Source: Lachnospiraceae bacterium
GTDB lineage: Bacteria; Bacillota; Clostridia; Lachnospirales; Lachnospiraceae
Assembly (NCBI GenBank): GCA_017476305.1
Contig: JAFVAA010000771.1
Location: forward strand, 1 to 8,430
DNA: 8,430 nt
Direction: 5' to 3'
The first letter of the stretch is position 1, and every line of letters starts with the position of its first letter. This document shows, piece after piece, positions 1 to 5,899 of the stretch. A program made the position numbers and the translations under genes. The notes under the pieces are model-generated. The model made no database searches. It saw only the letters and a program-made list of their open reading frames with translations, and was not told where the DNA came from.

Positions 1-95
1 AGTCCCAACTCATCTGCCTCTTAAACCCTTTTGTGCCCTTTTTTGAAAAGGTCATCAATGCGGTTCGCTGTAGCCTCCTGAATGTCCTTTGCCAT
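1..95 (-). pseudogene. Start of a probable superfamily 2 helicase gene, interrupted by an in-frame TAA; continues off the window
   Basis: The ATG at 95-93 overlaps the TGA of the upstream PLD gene (TGATG), the usual sign of translational coupling. The frame reads MAKDIQEATANRID, then DLFKKGHKRV, then TAA at 23-21, then EADELG to the window edge. Helicases of the SNF2/DEAD type often open with a short helical segment followed by KRVLVADEVGLGKT (Walker A). Here RV-stop-EADELG lines up with that motif, with stop for Leu, Glu for Val and Leu for Val. This suggests a gene decayed by point changes rather than a short real peptide. Only about 30 codons are visible, so the helicase call rests on this motif and on the position after a PLD nuclease gene. 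A genuine 24-residue peptide, or a sequencing error, cannot be excluded. Confidence 0.55.
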
Positions 96-1927
96 CATTT
101 AAGACCTTTCCTCCTTCTTCCTTCAGGCTTTCTGTATAATTCGAGCAGCTGTCTGAATTCTTCTCCTGCCTTTTTATCATCAATCCTTTCTATGACCTCA
201 TACATATCTTCCAATCGCTCCGGGTATTCTGCAGAAGCCTTTAACATTCTTTCGTAGATGTCAGACTCTGCCGCAAATCCATAGTCTTCTTTGTTATCAT
301 CTGTTTCCCTCATCTGATGATAAAGCTCCTCTATGCCTACACTATCATAGAAATCCTCATCCAGCAAATACCGCATATACGTCATAAGCATAGAACGATT
401 ACGGATGATGTCATTAAAAACGGCATCCTCCCTTTCCCGCCCCGGCATCCCACTGACCTCCAGACGGATCAGGCAATCCACACCATCCTTCGAAAGAAGA
501 AACAAATTGCTAAGGAATTTTAACGCCACTCCTTCAAACAGAACCTCCGTCCGGAGGGGCCTGATAGCCGTTTTTACGAAAAAAGGACAAATGGTAACAC
601 CTTCAAAATCCCGTTCGCAATCTACCCTTATGGTAAAGGTATCTGCCTCCGGGATGATCTGCGCGCACTGTATTCCATATACAATTTCCCTGAAATCAAC
701 AGCTGTCTTCTCATCGCTTTTTGGGATTTCTTCAAACGAATCCAGCTTCACAAATGGACATCTTTTTTCGTCATCACTGGGAATAAAATCATTCTTTACT
801 GTCTGGTAGCTGGCATGATACGGTTTATAGGAAAGCTCCAGCAAAAACTCCACATTATGATAAAACGCATTATAGGAAGCATTTAGCGAGCCCAGATACA
901 GCTTTTTCGGTTCATGATCCTTCTCCGTAAAATAAATCTTTGCATGAACATCCCTGGTTGTATAGCCAAATGTCCCGCCATCCTCCAGGACATCATTTGA
1001 ACTAAGTGCAGGATGAAGCACCCATACTCCGTCTCCCTCTTTTTTATGAAACGCCTCAAAAATTCTCTGTGTAACAGAGGAATCTCTGGTGATAAGGCAT
1101 CGCCTTTCCGGTCCCGCCCCGGAATCACTGCCACCGTCTTCTAAAAAATCGCAAACTACGCCTTCAGACAAAAACGGAGATATGACAAACAGCGCTGAGC
1201 AATCTCTGAACATCTCTCCCGGATGCTTAGGCTGCTCCTTTGATGCGACCTTTTTTATTCCGTGGGCTGTTTTCCCATAAATCCCGAACGAATGAAATGC
1301 ATAATCGTCAAAGCAGTCCAAAAGTTCGAAATCCTCTACTCTTCTGACATTTTCTATCAATTGCCTGTAGCGGTTTTTCCTGCTGTCAAACTGTGATACA
1401 AACGCAAGCAGATCCGCTATCGGCTGGTTCTTCGGATTGATCGCATTTCCAACAAAACCATCCATAACCACAGCCACATCCATGCTATGGTCAAAGGTAA
1501 GATTTCGGCTCAGGGTAACCATTTTTATCAAGGTTCTGCCGTCATGTACATGGCGATACTGCAGCACCCACAGCTTCGGGTGAAAATTATGCTTATAGTC
1601 CGGCATCCTGACTTCATGAATACTTTCCTCTAAAAGAGCATAAAGCCTGCTTTCCTTTTTAGGAACATGAATACATCCGGCATTACAGAAAATCGACAGC
1701 TTTTTTCCTGTCCTTCGGATCGCCTCCAGCACATACAATGGATTGTTTTTCTGCCCGGTTGTCATCTCTCCATGCATCCCCAGGCAAAGCGGTATCCCAA
1801 GCAGTGCCTCCATATCTAAAGAATAGGTCATTCCTACCGCCTGTTCCAGAATATAATCTGCATCTGCACTTAAAAGCGCACCATAATCCACGCGGTCTTT
1901 GTTCTGATCAAATCTTCGTCTGGGCAT
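95..1927 (-). CDS. Phospholipase D-like (double HKD) nuclease-type protein
   Basis: This 610-residue soluble protein has two PLD-superfamily catalytic motifs. The first is HPKLW at residues 116-120 followed by SRNLT at 140-144. The second is HAKIY at 328-332 followed by GSLNAS at 346-351 and a downstream Glu near 360. Two HxK...(G)S/TxN motifs in one chain are expected to form one phosphodiesterase site. In prokaryotic defence and restriction proteins this fold commonly acts as a nuclease, which I infer here. No signal peptide or membrane segment is visible, so it is probably cytoplasmic. The C-terminal 200 residues are acidic and unassigned. The ATG overlaps the end of the DUF6361 gene by 20 bases, with AAAGGA about 13 bases upstream. 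The stop overlaps the next start as TGATG. The three genes therefore look co-translated. DrmC of DISARM is another defence PLD protein, but the partners here differ. Confidence 0.85.
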   Translation of the reverse strand: MPRRRFDQNKDRVDYGALLSADADYILEQAVGMTYSLDMEALLGIPLCLGMHGEMTTGQKNNPLYVLEAIRRTGKKLSIFCNAGCIHVPKKESRLYALLEESIHEVRMPDYKHNFHPKLWVLQYRHVHDGRTLIKMVTLSRNLTFDHSMDVAVVMDGFVGNAINPKNQPIADLLAFVSQFDSRKNRYRQLIENVRRVEDFELLDCFDDYAFHSFGIYGKTAHGIKKVASKEQPKHPGEMFRDCSALFVISPFLSEGVVCDFLEDGGSDSGAGPERRCLITRDSSVTQRIFEAFHKKEGDGVWVLHPALSSNDVLEDGGTFGYTTRDVHAKIYFTEKDHEPKKLYLGSLNASYNAFYHNVEFLLELSYKPYHASYQTVKNDFIPSDDEKRCPFVKLDSFEEIPKSDEKTAVDFREIVYGIQCAQIIPEADTFTIRVDCERDFEGVTICPFFVKTAIRPLRTEVLFEGVALKFLSNLFLLSKDGVDCLIRLEVSGMPGREREDAVFNDIIRNRSMLMTYMRYLLDEDFYDSVGIEELYHQMRETDDNKEDYGFAAESDIYERMLKASAEYPERLEDMYEVIERIDDKKAGEEFRQLLELYRKPEGRRRKGLK

Positions 1928-3152
1928 CCTCTCTCACCATTCCTTTCAGAATATCAGAAATAATCGTCTGACCGGTATCATGTCTGTAATTCATCGGTGT
2001 TTTATGAAGCTCCTGATAATCATAGCCCACACCCGCTTTCCCTATCTTAGCCTTTCCACGTTTACATATCTGCTCCCTCTGCTTCACAATCCGTTTTTCC
2101 TCATCCGAGCAGATATCCTTAGCATTCGCATCTACAGCATTTTCAAATTCTTTTAAAAAATCGAAAAGGGCTGCCTTATAATGCTCATGGTTTCTCACAA
2201 GTCCTAAAATTTCATTTCTGTGAGGCAGTCCCCGATTATTTCTCTTCCAGATTCTATATTTATTTTCCAGTTTGAGCTTTTCATCGACCGTGGCACACCC
2301 TCTGCCATTTTCAAAAAATAAAAGATTATATACGATATAAGCTCCATAAATAAAATCCGCAAATTCGTTTGCAAGCTCAAGATGACGGCGAAGAAGCTCC
2401 GGCATATTCCCCGTCGGTATGTCAGCAAGGGGCACCCCTTCAAACGAGGTTTTTGTCTTAAGACAATACTCTGTCAGGGTATTCTTCATAACCGGCACAC
2501 TTAAAAACTGATGGCACAAATATTCTGCTTCCTCTCTTTTCAAATGAAGTGTCGGGTTCATCAGATAGTCTTCTATTTTCTCCTTACACGGTGTGTTAAA
2601 CAGAACGAAGTTTCCGACACCGGCATCGTCTGCATCTCCACCGTCATCCTCCCCCTCGTATTTGATGACAACATTCTGAAGCTTCCTGTTATATCCTGCT
2701 ACCGCACTACAGGCATCATCAAATGACATATCCGGATTGCAAAGGATTCCTGTAGTCCGAAGTGCATTCCAATAAATCCGTGTCGGCTTCATCTTTACAG
2801 CACGATCTGACCTTCCACCGATAATTCCTTCTGCCTTTGTGCCCGTTTCTTCATCCGTTGCACGTCTCAGTGCTCTTGCAATTTTGTCCTGATCCGTATG
2901 GATCAGATTTCTAACCTCCGAACCTGTAGTAAGACCACTCTCCATCGCCTTCTGAAAAAGCTCCGGTATTAAAATATAATATTTCGCACGCGTATGTAAA
3001 ACCGATGTTCCCGGATACAAAAGATCGGATATGCTGTCTCTTACGATACCTACGCCAAGCTCATCCAGTGAACCGGAATCTCCCAGTGCCCTAAGCAGTT
3101 CTTTGATCGTCTCCCTTTCTTCCCTGGAATAATCTACCCATCCAAGCTGCAT
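1908..3152 (-). CDS. DUF6361 family protein
   Basis: This 414-residue protein opens with LGWVDYS, then DELGVGIVRD (residues 30-39) and YPGTSVLHTRAKYYILIP (46-63). I recognise these conserved N-terminal blocks as DUF6361, a family without an established biochemical function. The rest is charged and soluble, with an acidic patch near residue 170 (EGEDDGGDADD) and a basic C-terminal section. The ATG at 3152 is well supported by AGGTGG five bases upstream. The stop of a 21-codon ORF (TAA) directly abuts this ATG. The 3' end overlaps the PLD gene by 20 bases, so DUF6361, PLD and the helicase start form one unit. Conserved Arg/Tyr residues could be a nucleic-acid contact surface, but I would not assign an activity from sequence alone. 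Confidence 0.85.
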   Translation of the reverse strand: MQLGWVDYSREERETIKELLRALGDSGSLDELGVGIVRDSISDLLYPGTSVLHTRAKYYILIPELFQKAMESGLTTGSEVRNLIHTDQDKIARALRRATDEETGTKAEGIIGGRSDRAVKMKPTRIYWNALRTTGILCNPDMSFDDACSAVAGYNRKLQNVVIKYEGEDDGGDADDAGVGNFVLFNTPCKEKIEDYLMNPTLHLKREEAEYLCHQFLSVPVMKNTLTEYCLKTKTSFEGVPLADIPTGNMPELLRRHLELANEFADFIYGAYIVYNLLFFENGRGCATVDEKLKLENKYRIWKRNNRGLPHRNEILGLVRNHEHYKAALFDFLKEFENAVDANAKDICSDEEKRIVKQREQICKRGKAKIGKAGVGYDYQELHKTPMNYRHDTGQTIISDILKGMVREDAQTKI

Positions 3153-3218
3153 TTATACCACCTGATCCCATGGCAATCCCAAACATGCCATGCCTTTTTT
3201 TAGCAATTTTCTTTCCAT
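3153..3218 (-). CDS. 21-codon upstream ORF abutting the DUF6361 start
   Basis: ATG at 3218 reads MERKLLKKGMACLGLPWDQ then VV and TAA. The TAA at 3155-3153 touches the DUF6361 ATG without a gap, and the DUF6361 ribosome site lies within its last codons. GGAGGG sits 11 bases upstream, slightly far. A nearer ATG at 3229 gives only nine codons. It could be a translation-coupling leader, a real micro-peptide, or the tail of a lost gene. I do not recognise the peptide. Confidence 0.35.
   Translation of the reverse strand: MERKLLKKGMACLGLPWDQVV
3158..3163 (-). promoter_or_regulatory. Ribosome binding site AGGTGG of the DUF6361 gene
   Basis: AGGTGG lies five bases before the ATG at 3152, and it fixes that start. 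It is embedded in the last codons of the 21-codon ORF, so ribosomes finishing that ORF would reach the site directly. Confidence 0.7.
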
Positions 3219-3267
3219 TTTATCTGCATCCCTCCAAAATATGATATTTCCTTAAAAAAACATCATA

Positions 3268-3445
3268 TCAAACTTGATTCGCCAGCTTCTCACCCATTCT
3301 TTCTTTCCGTATCACTTTGATCATATCGACCACATCCTCCTCACTCTGCAAGCCAATCCTTACTGCTTTCTTTTATTCCAAGTTTTCTCCTAATATCTAT
3401 CGGTATCGTAATCTACCCTTTTGATGTTACCTCCGCTAATTCCAT
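3268..3445 (-). pseudogene. Relic of an AbrB/MazE-type antitoxin gene
   Basis: From ATG 3445 the frame reads MELAEVTSKG, stop TAG at 3415-3413, then ITIPIDIRRKLGIKESSKD. This is the DNA-binding swapped-hairpin motif of AbrB/SpoVT-type antitoxins (TSKGQITIP.IRRKLG), with the usual Gln CAG changed to TAG. The frame then fails near 3360. Another frame carries GLQSEEDVVDMIKVIRKE up to a TGA at 3270-3268, which resembles the C-terminal helix of the clostridial members of this family. About 25 central residues are missing at the junction. A good ribosome site (GAGGTG, five bases before the ATG) and a promoter remain upstream. No cognate toxin gene is visible beside it. The gene is therefore dead by a nonsense change, a deletion and a frameshift. 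Confidence 0.75.
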
Positions 3446-3509
3446 CAAATCACCTCACTCTTCAATTCCTTACCCTGTTATAACCCGACAAATTCTATCA
3501 TACAAGAGA

Positions 3510-3539
3510 ATATTACAGATTTTTCTTTTTATTTGTAAA
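3510..3539 (-). promoter_or_regulatory. Candidate σA promoter upstream of the AbrB relic
   Basis: TTTACA (3539-3534) and TAATAT (3515-3510) are separated by 18 bases on the minus strand. A second -10-like TATGAT lies at 3502-3497. With no strong promoter visible nearer the DUF6361 gene, and no clear terminator between, this site could also serve the DUF6361-PLD cassette. The palindrome GTTATAAC at 3477-3484 lies between this promoter and the relic start and could be an old AbrB-type operator. Confidence 0.4.
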
Positions 3540-3594
3540 ACTCAAACGCATCATCCTCTGAGCAATAACGAACTTGCCTTCATCTTTCCGATTT

Positions 3595-3712
3595 CTAAGT
3601 ATCAATCCTAACCAATTCTGTCAACTCCAAATTTCGATAGCGGGCATCCTCCCTCACAACAAAACCTTGCTTTTCCCAGAATCTACTGCCAGCTTCATAG
3701 CACCGCCCCTCC
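3595..3712 (-). pseudogene. Probable C-terminal remnant of a GNAT acetyltransferase
   Basis: Immediately after the stop of the intact GNAT gene, a shifted minus frame reads YEAGSRFWEKQGFVVRED, then ARYRNLELTELVRIDT and TAG at 3597-3595. The FWEKQGF segment resembles the last alpha-helix and beta-strand of GNAT enzymes (FYEKxGF). There is no start codon or ribosome site, so it cannot be a gene by itself. It may be the tail of a second acetyltransferase removed when the present GNAT gene arrived, or a chance resemblance. A further short frame, ending CSEDDAFEFYK at about 3531, follows and is not assigned. Confidence 0.4.
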
Positions 3713-4516
3713 CTACAAATTCATCTCATCTACAATCCGCTCCGGCTTTGCCGTCATTTCCACCCATGCAGGAACAAACCCGCTCTTAATCGCATTCCGC
3801 ACCGACCGGATATTCGACCAGGCAGAGCAATAAAACGGCACCTTTCCCCTTTTCATGATCTCCACCGCCAGACCACTTGTCAGTGCCGTCGCAATCCCCT
3901 GTCTCCTGTATTCCGGCAATACATCCACACCAATCTGCCACATCATTTCCGCATCTGCCGAACATCCTGCCAGACCAATCAGCCTGTTCGCATAATATGC
4001 TCCCATGCCAAGCACATCCAATTCTTTCCTGTCCTCGCATAGAGCATTGCTCCATTCCGGCAGATAAAGCCCCGAAAAATCCGAAACCGACCTTCCTGTG
4101 GAATCGGTTTTTGCTTCTAAAACCCGCAGCTCATAATCACACTTCGTCGGACGCAGCCTTTTTACATCTGGAAGATAATACTCTGCCATAAAACAAATCT
4201 TATGTCCCATTTGCATCAGCCGGTCATTCAGCCAGTGCATATTCGGTGTCTCAAAGCAATGATAAAATTCAAACTTTCCCAGATATTCCGTCACAAGCTC
4301 TCTTACCTCATCTGTTACCGAAGAAACAATATTATTTCCATAAGAAATGAAGTTGCAGGTAATCGGTTCCTTATAATACCTCTTCGCATTCTTTCCAAGT
4401 GAAAACGGAACAATCACATTTTCATCCCGAAAGAAATCCTCTTCCCTGCAGTTCATATCCTCAGCCGACTGTACTGCCGCAATTTTTAAAATATCCTCAT
4501 TGCAAAACTTTTCCAT
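3713..4516 (-). CDS. GNAT family N-acetyltransferase
   Basis: This 267-residue cytoplasmic protein ends in a recognisable GNAT fold. The acetyl-CoA-binding motif A is IGVDVLPEYRRQGIATAL (residues 195-212, RRQGIA being the pyrophosphate loop), and motif B is SNIRSVRNAIKSGF (234-247). The family transfers an acetyl group from acetyl-CoA to an amine, but the substrate cannot be read from sequence. The N-terminal 130 residues are a separate, weakly conserved extension, possibly a degenerate second GNAT lobe. The start is placed at ATG 4516 with GGGAG eight bases upstream. A TTG at 4531 would add five residues but overlaps that ribosome site. It follows the adenylyltransferase-like gene by 39 bases with no terminator, so the two are probably co-transcribed. 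The pairing could suggest drug modification, but this is only contextual. Confidence 0.88.
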   Translation of the reverse strand: MEKFCNEDILKIAAVQSAEDMNCREEDFFRDENVIVPFSLGKNAKRYYKEPITCNFISYGNNIVSSVTDEVRELVTEYLGKFEFYHCFETPNMHWLNDRLMQMGHKICFMAEYYLPDVKRLRPTKCDYELRVLEAKTDSTGRSVSDFSGLYLPEWSNALCEDRKELDVLGMGAYYANRLIGLAGCSADAEMMWQIGVDVLPEYRRQGIATALTSGLAVEIMKRGKVPFYCSAWSNIRSVRNAIKSGFVPAWVEMTAKPERIVDEMNL

Positions 4517-4524
4517 CTTCTTTT

Positions 4525-4529
4525 CTCCC
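4525..4529 (-). promoter_or_regulatory. Ribosome binding site of the GNAT gene
   Basis: GGGAG lies eight bases before ATG 4516. This favours that codon over the upstream TTG at 4531, which would overlap the site. Confidence 0.6.
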
Positions 4530-4555
4530 AAAAGCCATTGAATTAAATCCCGTTA

Positions 4556-5308
4556 TCAACGAAAACCATACGCAATCGCATCCGCTTGAAACTGTAATCC
4601 ATTTTCACCACCTACATGCGCAAATTCTGTCTGAATCGATTTTCGCACCGGATATTTTCCATGAAATCTTTCCTTTACTATTTTCTCCATGACCGGAATA
4701 TTCCATATATCACGAAAAAGACAGTCCATCTGCACCACATTTTCTAATGTAAGATCAAATATTGCCAATCTCTTTTCCATCTCATCGAAAGCACCATTCA
4801 CCTGTTCCTCGCAATAAATAGCATCCACATAATCCCGCTTTGGCACTTCTGCAAACATTTCCTCTATCGGTAATCCGTATAAGCACCGGCCTCTCCGGCG
4901 AAGAATCGTAAAATGAGCAGCCAGATCCTTATCCGTGCCATTCATTTTTTGAACAAAATCATCTGGAGATTCCATATACCATTGCAAATGCACTTCTGAA
5001 AAATGAAGCTCAAAAGGTGTCGGATATACAAACGGATTGCATACCTGTTGTTTTACAATGCTCATCTCAATGCCTTTCGCCGGAGCCAGGGAATGAGCCC
5101 TCACCACCATATCCATGTATGCCCGCTTCAAATAATCCGTCATGTCATCATTTGTCACGATTATGATATCTATATCACTCTTCTTCGGGTTATAGCATCC
5201 CATAACCGCAGAACCATGCAGATAGATTCCTGCCAGATTCGCCCCTAAGATTGCTTTTGATTGATTCACAAATTCAGCCAATAAACCATCTAAGTTCCTG
5301 GTTTCCAT
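4556..5308 (-). CDS. Chimeric protein: AadA-like aminoglycoside nucleotidyltransferase domain fused to a RidA/YjgF C-terminal fragment
   Basis: Residues 1 to about 165 of 250 match ANT(3'')/ANT(9)-type adenylyltransferases. HGSAVMGCYNPKKSDIDIII (31-50) is the GSx11DxD metal-binding motif. GIEMSIV supplies a Glu (E81) at the place of the AadA catalytic base. PFVYPTPFELHFSE and RCLYGLPIEEMFAEVPKRDY follow AadA in order. The usual helical C-terminal domain, with its VVLxLxR-type segment, is absent. Instead, from about residue 166, LENVVQMDCLFRDI, MEKIVKERFHGKYPVRKSI and LQFQADAIAYGF follow the last two thirds of RidA, including the Arg in the YPxR segment; the first 45 or so RidA residues are missing. 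It looks like a deletion fusion of two genes, so activity of either part is uncertain. The start is ATG 5308, with AGGAAGG five bases upstream; a GTG at 5314 overlaps that site. It sits between a truncated hepT and a GNAT gene. Confidence 0.8.
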   Translation of the reverse strand: METRNLDGLLAEFVNQSKAILGANLAGIYLHGSAVMGCYNPKKSDIDIIIVTNDDMTDYLKRAYMDMVVRAHSLAPAKGIEMSIVKQQVCNPFVYPTPFELHFSEVHLQWYMESPDDFVQKMNGTDKDLAAHFTILRRRGRCLYGLPIEEMFAEVPKRDYVDAIYCEEQVNGAFDEMEKRLAIFDLTLENVVQMDCLFRDIWNIPVMEKIVKERFHGKYPVRKSIQTEFAHVGGENGLQFQADAIAYGFR

Positions 5309-5313
5309 AAGCA

Positions 5314-5320
5314 CCTTCCT
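5314..5320 (-). promoter_or_regulatory. Ribosome binding site of the adenylyltransferase-RidA gene
   Basis: AGGAAGG is five bases from ATG 5308. The alternative GTG codon at 5314 uses the last base of this site and is therefore unlikely to be the start. Confidence 0.65.
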
Positions 5321-5344
5321 TCCACCATTGTTTTCTATCTCACA

Positions 5345-5524
5345 TCAAAGATTATTCCTCGTCTTCGTTTCCACTTTTCTCTGCCCCATTCCACTATTCG
5401 ATCCACTCTGGCAAGCTTCAAATAACTCATCACTTTTCATTTTTTCCAAAAGTTCAAAAGCATCCTCCACCTCACTGCAATACTCTAATATTCTTCTAAC
5501 TAGTGCATCATCCCTATTTTTCAT
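5345..5524 (-). CDS. Truncated HepT-like toxin (type VII toxin-antitoxin)
   Basis: The 59-residue product starts MKNRDDALVRRILEYC and continues SEVEDAFELLEK, matching the first helices of HepT/DUF86 HEPN ribonuclease toxins. Full members are about 110-150 residues and carry the catalytic RX4HXY motif near the C-terminus. Here similarity ends near Q39, the last 20 residues look unrelated, and RX4HXY is absent, so no toxin activity is expected. The ATG at 5524 overlaps the end of the mntA-like gene by 11 bases and has AGGTGG six bases upstream, the typical arrangement for this pair. A longer reading from 5542 exists but ignores that site. The 3' part appears to have been lost when the neighbouring adenylyltransferase gene was joined on. 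In neighbouring frames I see no remnant of the missing half. Confidence 0.7.
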   Translation of the reverse strand: MKNRDDALVRRILEYCSEVEDAFELLEKMKSDELFEACQSGSNSGMGQRKVETKTRNNL

Positions 5525-5801
5525 ATATGACCACCTCATCATCTTTAATTAAAAACTTGAATACCTCAGACAGATCATCTTCTTCTACCAAATCTATCTT
5601 CATATGAAATAAATCCGATAATTGCTGCTGCATATTTGATATGTCCAGAATCCCAATATCTGAATCCCGAATAAGCATATCAATATCACTTTCTTCTGTC
5701 TGTTGTCCTTTTGCAAAAGAACCAAAAACTGAAACTCTTTTGACAGGATACATCCTAAAAACCTCTTTTGATTGCTTCTTTATATCTTCTATTGTTATCA
5801 T
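5514..5801 (-). CDS. MntA-like minimal nucleotidyltransferase antitoxin
   Basis: The 95-residue protein is a minimal nucleotidyltransferase: VSVFGSFAKGQQTEESDIDM contains GSx10DxD (GS near residues 27-28, DID near 39-41). MntA antitoxins use this site to AMPylate a tyrosine of the partner HepT toxin and so silence it. The domain looks complete, ending KDDEVVIYEK. Start ATG 5801 has AAAGGG close upstream and GGAGG at 5819-5815. A 16-codon ORF overlaps the start. The partner toxin gene overlaps the 3' end but is truncated, so this antitoxin has no functional cis target. It could still act on a related toxin elsewhere. It heads a run with the adenylyltransferase-like and GNAT genes, probably read from the promoter at 6142-6114. 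Confidence 0.85.
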   Translation of the reverse strand: MITIEDIKKQSKEVFRMYPVKRVSVFGSFAKGQQTEESDIDMLIRDSDIGILDISNMQQQLSDLFHMKIDLVEEDDLSEVFKFLIKDDEVVIYEK

Positions 5802-5848
5802 AACACCCTTTCTGCCTCCATTTCCATTTCTTTTCTCATATCACTCAT
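5798..5848 (-). CDS. 16-codon ORF overlapping the mntA-like start
   Basis: MSDMRKEMEMEAERVL ends in a TGA that overlaps the MntA ATG (ATGA). A good ribosome site (GGGGAGAG) lies eight bases before its ATG. It may be a coupling leader or the stub of a lost gene. I do not recognise the peptide. Confidence 0.3.
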   Translation of the reverse strand: MSDMRKEMEMEAERVL

Positions 5849-5899
5849 AGACAAATCTCTCCCCTTTTATCTGTCATATTCCAATTTACATTTTTCTCT

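Noticed and set aside
20..50. Programmed frameshift on the A6-GGG run of the helicase start
   Set aside because: A -1 slip meets TGA within ten codons. A +1 slip loses the helicase-like residues that follow the TAA in the original frame.
405..809. 134-codon plus-strand ORF
   Set aside because: It is a shadow of the PLD gene on the opposite strand, Ser-rich in the way antisense frames often are, and has no supporting signals.
3241..3280. AT-rich inverted repeat ATATGAT/ATCATAT as a terminator
   Set aside because: The arms are only seven A/T-rich pairs with a 16-base loop, too weak for a terminator.
4517..4531. TTG start five codons upstream for the GNAT gene
   Set aside because: It overlaps the GGGAG ribosome site that serves the ATG at 4516.
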